Source: Chloranthus sessilifolius (lineage: Eukaryota > Streptophyta > Magnoliopsida > Chloranthales > Chloranthaceae). From it: a stretch of 64,000 nt of DNA. The DNA is taken from NCBI GenBank assembly GCA_021018995.1, contig CM037584.1:45893811-45957810 (forward strand), read 5' to 3'. Numbering within the stretch: the stretch's first letter is position 1; the number at the start of each line of letters is the position of its first letter. A program made the translations under genes and the position numbers. Below, piece after piece: positions 22,151-31,809 of the stretch. Below the pieces are notes generated by a model that saw nothing but the letters and a program-made list of their open reading frames with translations, ran no database searches and was not told the origin of the DNA.

Positions 22151-23751
22151 GATTAATGATCTCCATCATCTAATTCAATGAAGTTAATTTTTTAGATATT
22201 CTCACATAAGAAATGTGACTTACTATTATGGCATGCGGGGTGTATTATTATCACTTTAAATTGTCCAACCGACAATACATCATCTAAAGAGTCAAACCTA
22301 TAATTGGATGTGAACCATATCTAAGTGAGGAGTTTTAATATCAGTCACTAAAAATAATGGTTGGTATTAGTGTGTACAGATCGTATGATTCAAATTGCTC
22401 AAAACAAATGATCTTTTTAAAGAGTCAAGCCTATAATTAGATTTGAACCATATCTGAGTGAGGAACTTTAATATCAATCACTAGTGTGTAGAGATCGGAT
22501 GATTCAAATTGCTCAAAACAAATTATCTATCACTTTGACAATATGATTTGCCCACATCTTAAATTATTAATGTTGTAAGATCATTTAAACACAATTTTGA
22601 AGTTTAAATCAGTTAAGTGAATTATATGACAGAGATTCGTTCTTTCATCATCAAAGGAAGTTGAATTATATGACAGAGATCATGTTTCATGCCAATCTTT
22701 CACCCCAAAGACCTTTAGAGCCTATATGCATCCATAGTATAATAGCCATAAGAAGAAAAAAAAAATAAATTCTGTTGGTGGATACCCACCGTCAGTGTTT
22801 ACTGGCTGACGGTGGGCACCCACTGTCAGTACATAGGCACTGACAACAGGCCCCCACCGCCAGGCCATCAGAGTGCATTTCCAGTGACGGAGGGTTCCCA
22901 CTGTCAGTCATTAGACACTGATGGTGGGAACCCACCGTCAGACCCAAATTTTTTTAAAAAAAATTTGGGCCTGACGGTAGGCGCCCACTGTCAGTATGTA
23001 GGCACTAACCGCAGGCCCCCATCGCCAGGCCATCAGAGCCCCCCAATTTTTTTTAAAAAAATTTGGTGTGACGGTGGGTGCCCACCGTCAGCCATTAAAC
23101 ACTGATGGTGGGTACCCACCGTCAGACCAAACAAATTTTTTTTTTTTTTCTTCTTGTGGCTATTATATTGTGGATGTATATAGGCTCTAAAGGTCTTTGG
23201 GGTGAAAGATTGACATGAAACATGATCTCTGTCATATAATTCAACTTCCTTTGATGATAGAAGAACGGATCTCTGTCATATAATTCACTTGACTGATTTA
23301 AACTTCAAAATTGTGTTTAAATGATTTTACAACATTAATGATTTAAGATGAGGGCAAGTCATATTGTCGAAGTATAGATCATTTGTTTTGAGCAATTTGA
23401 ATCATCTGATTTGTACACACTAGTGACTGATATTAAAGTTCCTCACTCAGATATGGTTCAAAGTGATAGATCATTTATTTTGAGCAATTTGAATCATCCG
23501 ATCTGTACACACTAGTGACTGATATTAAAGTTCCTCACTCATATATGGTTCAATTAATAGACTTGTGTAACTTGTGCTCACTTCAAATTTAGTTGAATTG
23601 GGTTATGGAGAAATAATTGAATGGGCATCTAAGTAGTACCTCTTCACCACCCTTCAGACTATTAGATGATTAAAAAAGAAAATTACAGCCACCTCACTTA
23701 AGCAAAGCAAAAAAAATTGACTTCATCGAATTAGATGATGGAGATCATTAA
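22151..23751. repeat. 1.6-kb palindrome between the two convergent MULE genes
   Basis: Left arm 22151-22785 and right arm 23127-23751 are inverted copies. Shared blocks include GATCTCCATCATCTAATTC, GAACCATATCTGAGTGAGGA, GATGATTCAAATTGCTCAAA (present twice per arm), CAATCTTTCACCCCAAAG and TATGACAGAGATC (twice per arm). The inner ~250 bp of each arm are almost identical, while the outer parts show indels. It starts 120 bp after the PMD stop and ends 180 bp before the transposase stop, so convergent transcripts could each run into an arm. Confidence 0.85.
22787..23126. repeat. Palindrome centre: array of CCCACCGTCAG / CTGACGGTGGG words
   Basis: More than ten copies of CACCGTCAG or its complement within 340 bp, themselves arranged as short palindromes. 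A ~170-bp direct repeat is visible (from about 22802 and about 22972), each with GGCACTRAC..CAGGCCCCCA. Two A/T hairpins (near 22948-22967 and 23047-23063) interrupt it. GC content is much higher than in the surroundings. The plus-strand frame across it is repeat translation, not a gene. Confidence 0.8.
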
Positions 23752-23854
23752 CAAAAAAATTCTTTTTATTCATTTTCGTATCATTTCATAGTATCTTTAT
23801 TCATACCAGTTACACAAAAAGATACTGACATGATTATAATATTTTCACCGTATA

Positions 23855-23920
23855 CATGAATATACCCCACCCTTATTTACATGAATATACCCCACCCCCA
23901 TTTACATGAATATACCCCAA
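23855..23920 (+). repeat. Three tandem copies of a ~25-bp repeat
   Basis: ACATGAATATACCCCACCC-like units follow the 3' end of the transposase gene. Confidence 0.8.
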
Positions 23921-23932
23921 CTAAAAAAACTA

Positions 23933-26900
23933 TCAATCGAGGACAATGATCGGATAATCTTTGGCCACAACTTTCTTATCATCATTGCTGGAGTTGAAGT
24001 TCTTCGATTGTTCCGCGAACTGAGACGGCCATCCCGCTGTACAATCATCTCAGTAGCGCCTCCATACAACGGTTGATGATGGAATGAGACTATCTTTTGT
24101 CAAAATCACTGAGACGAAGTGACAGTTATTCACGTGAGCGATGCAAATCAACTTATTCGTTGTGCTTGCTGCTGTCCACAATGAGAAAAATGTCATACAA
24201 AGTCGAGGGCTAAGAAGGACTAAAGGGGTACGATAGCGCGATGCTATTAAGGATCCCATGTCCGACACAGTCATCCAGTAGGCACTCCGAGCACTCTCAG
24301 TGAAGCAGTTGAGTATCAATTCTATATGAATCATTCATTCTTGACTCCCGAAAATAGGTAAATACTTCTCCGCGTGGGAGGTTAACTCAGCCAACAAATT
24401 AGCTCGCACTACCTTCCACCCATCGTAACCCATCCCTAACCAATGTACAAACGCTCTAAACCCGCAGTTCCCATTCGCCGTTACATCCGTGATATCAGCT
24501 ACGAGAGGACGTACAAACTCAGGGAATGTCTTCAGATATAATTTTATTCCAAGACTTTCTTGAAGCTTTAGAACTTCAACGACTGTAGCCGTTTTTCCTT
24601 TCTCCTTTGCCTTCTCCTTTAACTTAACTTCTTTCATTACATGCTCAAACCCATATTTCTCTCTTTTCGAGGACGCATCACATTTTCTTTTGTTCCCCTT
24701 CCCCTTAGGCCTACCACGTTTACTCTGCGACAACTTCAACTCGACCATGTAAGTCGTAGTAGGGTCTACCATCTCAAGCAATTGTCTATAAATTTAATCT
24801 TGGATAATATTGTCGGACCTCTCATATCTTTCGTATATGCGATGAAAGCATTCTAGCCGTGCATCACCTCTTGATGATGCATCAACTTTAAGGTGGTAGA
24901 GTTTTTTTTACCGTGGATGAATGGATTCAAGAGGAATTCTCTCACCCGCTAATAGCCATGAAGAGAGTTCATGCAAGCATAGAAGCCCATGTGTCTTGCG
25001 CAGTACATGCGTGCACTGAGGCTCACTAACAGGCTGTGCCATAACTGCAACTCTATTTTCTTCAATAATTTCCATCGTGGCTCTATAAACGTGATCGACT
25101 ATGAGCTCTTAGAAATTGGAGGAAAATTGATGCCCCCTCTTCAGTTTACTTTCCTCAAATGATACTCGTTTGTGTATAAGTTGCATATCAACGATGCCAT
25201 CAATCTTCTCCCATGATTGCAGAAGGTCAACGATCGAAGATCTCAACTCACGCTTGATCTGAGCATGCGCGCTCTCTGCTCTGTTTGAAGTCGTGTTACC
25301 GAAATGCATATATTCATTCGTCCATATTGACACGAATTTCTCTTTGTATGGTTCTATCCAAGTGGCATACAAATAGTGGATGATACTTTGATGCTCCGCG
25401 TACCTATGGACCAAGGTACCTAGCGTGGCTTCATAATCTTCTACCGATGAACTGTATTTTACACGATTTCATGCATGGTAGAAGATATCCCATTCTTCTG
25501 TAGTTTCAAATACTTTTCTACAGTTCTTCAGCACACTCATATTTATGTGTCATACACATAAAATGTGTTTGGCTTCTGGAAAAACTACTTCACTCGCATT
25601 CATGAGTGCTTGCTCCTGATCGGTCACGAATAGAGATGAAAGCTCGCCTCCCTTGAAAAGTGATTTGAATGATCGCAATGCCCACACATAAGCATTCTCT
25701 CTCTCAGATGACATAAACGCAAAGCTAACATAAAAACTTTTTTGTGTGGAGGTCACTCTTGTGATACTTAATACCAGAAGTTCATATTTGTTGGTCTTGT
25801 ATGTGTAGTCCAAAATAAACACCTGAGGGAAGATGTTCGCTAGCTCTATCGAATCCGGATGAGCGAAGAAGATGTCGGTCAATTCATCTATTTTTAGATC
25901 TTTACAGTGAAAATATACGTATTTGGTTTGTTGAAATCTGAACATCAATTGTTGGAGATGAGTCCTCCCTTTTCTCTCAGTCAATCGCATCGCATGCCTC
26001 GCATTGTAGATGGCTTGAATGGTCGAACAATTTTTCGGATCCTTCTTTCGAATGCTATGCAATACGTGACTAGGCTTCACCCCAACAACTAACATCTCTT
26101 TCAAAATCTATCTCATTTTCTTTTAACTATCCCGCATACGAATTGCCTTCCCCAAATTGCCTCGGGGGGTGGTTGTGAACACCGCAAAGTACGTCAATCT
26201 TCCATACAGACTTCCCTTCTTGTTTAATCTCCGTTCCTCGTAATGAGAACGGACAACCTGACTTTTTCCTAGATATTTTTCTCGTTGCTGGGGTCTTGGA
26301 TTGTCTCTTCTTATAATTACGAAAGTTGCCTGCTTTCTCACAAGCCAACTTCACCTTGTCATTGCGGCCTTGAAATCCCTTATCGGACCTATGTATCGTT
26401 AGCACAGTTCCCGCTTTATTTGCGCTATCGCGAGCCCACTCTATTATTTCCTCACGAGTGTTAAAGAGCTCATTTGTGTTCATAAGAAGAGTAAGGTCTG
26501 TATTCTGTGCTTGCGTATCATCCACCTATATATAATAACATAACGTTATAATCACTATTGAAATGAACGAACGAACTAATGCAAATAATCGCTATTTTAA
26601 AAACATATATAATCTCTTGTAACTTTTTGTACAAGTCTCTCTCGTATTTGCAATCATTTTTTTATTTTGAGCCAATCCATTTTGAACAAAACCAATCAAT
26701 TTTGACTTCGTTCAAACCATTTTTCATTAGTACATTTTTCAAAATCGATTAGCTTGGTTCAAAATGGATTGGGTTTGATTAAAAAAGGATTGCGAAGTAA
26801 GTTACATGTACTGCATTAATACATAGAAACCTTAAATTTAGTTAGATTGAAAAATTATATAATGAAAACTAATACAAATAGTACTAGAACTTGGTAAAAT

Positions 26901-27546
26901 GGTACTGTATTATATGAACCTGTAGCAAATCATTTTTCATTAATACATATATATAAAAATCCTAAATTTACTTAGATTGAAAAATTATATAATGAAACAG
27001 TATTACAAAAAAAAATAAAAATAGAACGAATGAAAATTAATACAAATATATTGAAAAATAACCCTTTTAAATAGAACGAATGAAAACTAATGTAAATATA
27101 TTAAAAAATATCCATTTTAAATAGAACGAAATAGAATCCAAAATTCAAAATAGAACGATATAGAATCCAAACTAGAACAAAATATAATGAATATAAATAG
27201 AATTAACCGATAATATATTAATATCATAAAAAATATACCTAATCTTGAATCCAAAATAAGTCTACCCCCAATACCAAACCCTAAGTTTACTTCAAATGAA
27301 AAATAATATAATGGAAATTATATTATTTTAGAATGAATAATAATAGAATGAAAATGATTGCAAATAAAATGAAAAATTATATAATGAAAAATAAGTTATA
27401 ATGAAAAATGAATACAAATAAAATGAAAAAAAATTATTTACCTGCAGAGGAGGTTGGGATTCTTTCTCAGGGAGTTGGGTGAACTCCAAATCATTATCAT
27501 ATGATAGCAACTGTTCGGAGCTATCATCCGCGTCCTTCGAATCCAT
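23933..27546 (-). pseudogene. MULE transposase (FAR1/MULE type) fused to a C-terminal OTU cysteine-protease domain
   Basis: Exon 1 (ATG at 27544-27546 to ~27443) encodes an acidic Asp/Ser-rich start; CAG|GTAAAT is the donor, and the acceptor near 26526 precedes VDDTQAQN. The FAR1-type N-terminal region (26525-26127) has the C..H zinc-binding pattern ending CGVHNHPPRQF. After a frameshift near 26113 the transposase core reads FPQVFILDYTYKTNKYELLV, with first catalytic Asp, then LFVTDQEQALMNA with second Asp. CV*HI has a stop where Trp is usual. FGNTTSNRAESAHAQIKREL (about 25355-25296) matches the MULE NxxES helix region. A Lys/Arg-rich linker (SQSKRGRPKGKGNKRK) leads into an OTU domain: DITDVTANGNCGFRAFVHWL (about 24490-24431) with the nucleophile Cys, and CIAHVNNCHFVSVI with the expected His. 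It stops at 23933-23935. At least six in-frame stops and one frameshift make it a pseudogene, yet the OTU catalytic residues remain. Confidence 0.85.
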
Positions 27547-27835
27547 ATTGACACTAAAATGAGGGTAGGAAGAAAGTGTGGGTGTACCGAAAAGAAGAAG
27601 AAGATAGTCATCGGTGTCGAACGAAGCGAAGAAGAACGAGCAGCGAAGCGTGGGGAATGCTCGGTGTTCGAAGAGGTTGTAGCGCGGGAATGAGAGGAAG
27701 AAGAAGAGGAGCTTGGGAGCATGGAGTTTGCATGCATGAATAAGTGGGTGGAAAGAAAGGAAAGGGTGGGTGTATTTGACACACGAATTTCTGTGTAATT
27801 TTTTTTTTTTTCAATTGCACGTGGAAGAGTGGGTA

Positions 27836-27871
27836 TATAGCAAGATTAGGTGGGTGGAAATAAAGGTACTC
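27836..27871 (-). repeat. Right terminal inverted repeat of the MULE
   Basis: Reverse complement of the left end, finishing GGTACTC at 27871, followed by TTTCTAT. Confidence 0.9.
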
Positions 27872-28019
27872 TTTCTATATATATATTCAAGAACTTGTCG
27901 GAACTTGGAAGTTGATTCAATTGTTGTATTATCTAATTAACCATGTATTTTGACTTGATTACTTCTCTGAGGTGGCGTTTTAGCTTGTTTAATTTAGAAG
28001 ATACATGTACACAGTCTGG

Positions 28020-28275
28020 ATGGCGCCAAGCCACAATATCAGATATTGACCGATACCGATATGTATTAGTTTTTTAGTAAACCGATATGTATCGAGTATC
28101 CAACTCGGTATCGGTATCGGCCGATACGGGCCCGTATCGGCTAATACGTATTGGGTATGAGTCTATACGTATCAGGTATCGACCGATCCTACTTGTCTTT
28201 TCCTCTTTTTTATTATAAAAAAAAATAGGTCCTCCAAGGACCGATACCTGATCCCGATACTGAGTTTGTTACCTT
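28020..28275. mobile_element. Remnant of a MITE rich in GATACGTATCGG palindromes
   Basis: Dense CCGATA/TATCGG words and GGGCCCGTATCGG form many small hairpins, as in the complete MITE at 51723-51899. No paired termini or target duplication found. Confidence 0.45.
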
Positions 28276-28322
28276 GCCTCAAGCACCAAAGCTTGTTACC
28301 TGCCAAAGCTCTTTATCAAAGC

Positions 28323-28436
28323 TCTATTTTTTATTATATAAAATGCCTGAAATACTCCTCTGGTTCAGGTGCACCTCAATTTTTTATTATATAAAATTCC
28401 TGAAATACTCCTCTGGTTCAAGTGCACCCCCATTGC
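28323..28436 (+). repeat. Two-copy tandem repeat, ~57-bp unit
   Basis: TTTTTTATTATATAAAAT..CCTGAAATACTCCTCTGGTTCA(A/G)GTGCACC occurs twice in direct succession with few differences. Confidence 0.9.
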
Positions 28437-29663
28437 AATGAAGAGCCAGCTTGGCACTTATAAGCTCTTAATCTTCTGATATAGATGATTTTTTGATGCA
28501 GTCTTTAGGCTAAATTTAGTCTAGATGTTTACTCTGTGCACCATATGGCACCACATTGTGCCCGTGACACTATTTTGGTGTCACATGGCTCATAGGGTCA
28601 TCACATATCTCATATTAGTTTTAAAATTTCTTAAAAAACTACATCATGTCATAAAGAGATTACAACTTACAAGCGCCCAAAAAAAATAAAATAAAACAGA
28701 TTTATGCAATTGCATGATGATTGTTCATTCTGTTGCAGTTTTAAGCTCTTATTCATGTATAGAGATGATATTTTTATGCAATCTTAGCATGAATCTCATC
28801 TATATGATAGTTTTGTGAACCACATGACACTGCCTGTTCACTTTGGCACTATTATCTACCTGCTCTCCGTCAGGACAGATAAAATTTGCTCTAATAGAGA
28901 GCAATTTTATTACTTAAAATAGCTACCCATCATAACAACTGAGCAAGAAACTGTATTATCAAAAATAAAAGCAGTTCCTCGCTAGAGACTCAAAGAGTGA
29001 AGAGCCCCCCGAAAGAGCTAACCCAAAGGCAGCCTTTGTTGACTTATAAAGTGGTTATAAGAGCCATGAAAAGAACAACTAAAGCAGATTTAAGCAATTG
29101 CATGAAGGTTGTTCATTAGGTTGCAGTTTTAATCTCTTAATCATAAAGTGCAAATGATGTTTCAATGTAATTTTAACACGAATCTCATCTATATGGTAGC
29201 TTCGTGAATCAGATGACACTAAAATAGCATCGCATATATGATATCAATGACCTATTCACTTTCTTACCTTATGTCAACTCTTATGGCGCATCTTCTTTTA
29301 TAATTGGAATAGGGTAACCAACCCATTTCCTCTCAAGCATCAACTGAGTCATTGGTTTTTAGTTCGGAAGATCCTAACTCTGCATCGAAAAACCATATGC
29401 TCCATTTGATTAAGAGCCTAAAAGTGATGTAAATTGAACCACTGTCATGAAATTATAATGCCAATATAATTTGGCCAATCATATTTTTGCCTCTTAATTA
29501 TAACATTGAAATAATTTTTTTGATATATATATATAAATATAAAAATTCTAAGACCGCATCCTAGGGCTGAGCCTTAGGACCACCCCATTTGAGTGTCGCA
29601 TGACATCCAAACAAATATCTGGGTGTCATGTGGATCAGTTGATCTGTGCAAGTTTTGATTAAA
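28437..29663. other. Unassigned stretch with old dispersed repeats
   Basis: Segments near 28697-28850 and 29083-29240 are diverged direct copies, sharing CAGATTTA.GCAATTGCATGA, GTTGCAGTTTTAA and CACGAATCTCATCTATATG-like words. No gene seen. A short TA-rich run lies near 29521-29545. Confidence 0.4.
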
Positions 29664-29668
29664 GGTCA

Positions 29669-30408
29669 TGTTGGGTTTTGGCTTGATTTTTGGTTGCAAC
29701 TAAAGTTACCTATTAGAATTTGGTTTGGTGGATTGTCAAAGGATCCCATATTAGTTTGCTTTTGTTTGAAGAAAATCACTTGTTTTAGAAACTTGTAATA
29801 TTCTCTAATATAGGATCCTATTATATAGGATCTGAAAGATAGGAAATAATGGAAGGATTTTTTGGGTTTTGTTTTGGTAGGTGAAAGCTTGAATCTTGGA
29901 TTTAAGCATGAGGGTTTTGAAGAAAGGGATTATGGTATTGGTCTTGTAAACCCTTTGGAAAACCCATGTAGGGTTTTTTTTCGGGTCTCTTTTATGGAGA
30001 GAGCTTGGGATTCGCTTTGGTTGTGTGACTCTCTTGTTAGGTTTTGGTGAGAGTACACTTGGGTACTTGTTTGGGAGAACCTTGGTGTTTGTTTTGAACT
30101 TTGGAATTATGTATTTTGGGCTTAGATCTTTGTGGTTCTTTTGGTTTGGATAAGATTAGAGAATATGATCTCCATTGTTTTTGTAGCCTTTGTGCATCTT
30201 CATCTTGATAGTGGAAACACTTTGTTTGACTGCTTGTGGACGTAGGCTTAGGCAGAATCAAGTAAATCTTGTTCTTGTATGTGGTGTGATCTCTTTCTCT
30301 ATCTTGTATTTTATTTATTATTTAGTTTATTGATTGTCTTCTTCGCACGTGAAAGTCATCCACGAGATTAGATGTGCAAAGGCCATCTAAAAGAATTTTT
30401 GCACAACA
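29669..30408 (+). mobile_element. Solo LTR of a Copia-like element, 740 bp
   Basis: It begins TGTTGGGTTTTGG and ends GCACAACA, flanked by the 5-bp duplication GGTCA (29664-29668, 30409-30413). The 3' part carries a GCTTGTGGACGTAGGC phrase typical of the R/U5 region of many plant Copia LTRs. No internal region remains, as expected after LTR-LTR recombination. Confidence 0.85.
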
Positions 30409-30721
30409 GGTCACTTAAAAAAGATTAACAAAATTTAAATCATCATAGTCAACAATATTCAATGCTTTATTGAAACAATGGTGAATTAAAAAACCAAGTC
30501 ACTATTCTTTTAACAGACTCTTAGATTGAAGACGTAAAAATATTTTTAACTTCTTTTCTTAAAACCTCTTAGGAAAGGGTAAACCTTAGGGTTGATAGAT
30601 GTCATTTGGCATTTGGACGTGACACCACAAAAAGGCACGGTTCGGGGAGGAGCCACATAGAGCACTCTAAGGGCAATAATCCTCATTTAACTTTTGAAGA
30701 TGTAGAGAATAATCCTTTTAT

Positions 30722-30864
30722 CACTATAAAAATAAGTTATTTTAGCGGCATGTGTTGTTAAGGGCCGTAGCGACAGTTTTTGAGAGCGACAAGACTAATA
30801 GCGGCAATTTTTTATTAATAATGGAAGTTTTTGGCTGCCGCTAATAGTCTTATATTTTATAGTG
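30722..30864. mobile_element. CACTA-like MITE, 143 bp
   Basis: Termini CACTATAAAA..TAAG and CTTATATTTTATAGTG are inverted. A TAT trinucleotide flanks both ends (30719-30721, 30865-30867), matching the 3-bp duplication of CACTA elements. The inner GCGGCAnTTTT and GCCGCTAATAGTC words resemble the MITE at 45126. Confidence 0.8.
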
Positions 30865-30867
30865 TAT

Positions 30868-31415
30868 ACAGTTTTCTTTTATGTATAAGCCATCAAATTT
30901 ACGGTGTAGAAGCTCCCAAATGTACTATACCCCTGGGCATCGTCCCAAGGCTCGATCTCTAGCATTTTCTGTCCTAGGGACACCTCAACAAAGGATATAA
31001 GATATTCTACCGCTTGGACCACTTGGTTTGATAAAATTTGCCTTCCATGCATGTAACCCCTTATAGCTTAGAAATAAGAAGATAAGGATTCTATGTAGGC
31101 TTACGACACAAGAGTCAACCCCTTAACCATCATTGATTGCCACCGTCGGATGATCATAATCATTCATCTATTTATAAAAAATAAAAGAAATAAAAAGAAA
31201 ATCATAATCATTCATCTATTAACTATATAGGTTGTTGCAAATACTTCTGCTCACCATCCAAACGCAAGCCATTAATACAATTACGAGAATTGATCGATCA
31301 GTGCAATTTTTAGGAATGGTTCGGCCATCCACTAAGTCTCCGGTTGCATTGACCTATTGGATTGCATGCAGAGCCTTTGGTAAAAATGAGGAGAAAAATT
31401 ATCATCCATATCTAT
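30868..31415. other. Unassigned stretch
   Basis: No gene or paired repeat recognised; short frames here look random. Confidence 0.3.
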
Positions 31416-31505
31416 TGGGTTAAACAAGTCGGGGTGGATTTTTTTTATTATTTATTTATTTATTTTCTATAAAAAAACAAGTCGGGCTGGTATATAACCT
31501 TATGA
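31416..31505. repeat. Left arm of an inverted repeat that hosts the TRIM nest
   Basis: TTAAACAAGTCGGGGTGGATTT, an ATTTATTT-rich run, a second AAGTCGGG word and ATATAACCTTA are inverted relative to 39098-39205. The nested TRIM complex (31531-39097) sits in the loop. Confidence 0.7.
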
Positions 31506-31809
31506 ACATACAATATATATGTTCATAAGGTGTTGCATTTGTCCTACATCGGCCGTAGGCGGACCTTTTTTGGGCTTTTTATATATTGGACAAACCTCAC
31601 CTTACAAACCGGATTTTTGAGATTGAGTTAAGCCCGTTAGATTTCTTATTATGATATAAGAGACGTTCTTTCTTGTTAAATATTTAAAAGTTTATTAAAC
31701 TTGTCTTTTCAATTGAGGTGTCTTTTTTCAAGAGGTGCGTCTTTTCAATTGAGGTGTCTTTCCAAAGTGGTGTGTCTTTTCAAAAGAAGTGCCTTTCCAA
31801 AGTGATCTG

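Larger units (their letters stand above)
18479..27871. mobile_element. 9.4-kb Mutator-like element with PMD and transposase-OTU pseudogenes
   Basis: The left end starts GAGTACCTTTATTTCCACCC (18479) and the right end is its reverse complement (to 27871). The inverted repeat is nearly exact for ~36 bp, and a further shared TCAAATACACCCACC word lies ~100 bp inside. A 7-bp direct repeat TTTCTAT flanks it (18472-18478, 27872-27878), slightly shorter than the usual 8-11 bp of MULEs. Inside are two convergent genes: a PMD gene on plus (19479-22031) and a MULE transposase-OTU gene on minus (27546-23933). A 1.6-kb palindrome separates their 3' ends. Two small MITEs with related termini lie in the left leader. 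Both genes carry stops and frameshifts, so this copy is not autonomous now. The PMD gene may have been captured, since PMD genes occur both in hosts and in MULEs. Confidence 0.85.

Noticed and set aside
22812-23105. Possible small proline-rich protein gene
   Set aside because: The frame lies entirely in the CCCACCGTCAG array at the palindrome centre and reflects repeat sequence.
27438-27820. Minus-strand Ser-rich frames upstream of the transposase ATG
   Set aside because: They overlap the leader and first exon of the MULE gene in other frames; the exon with ATG at 27544-27546 explains the splice donor and the homology downstream.
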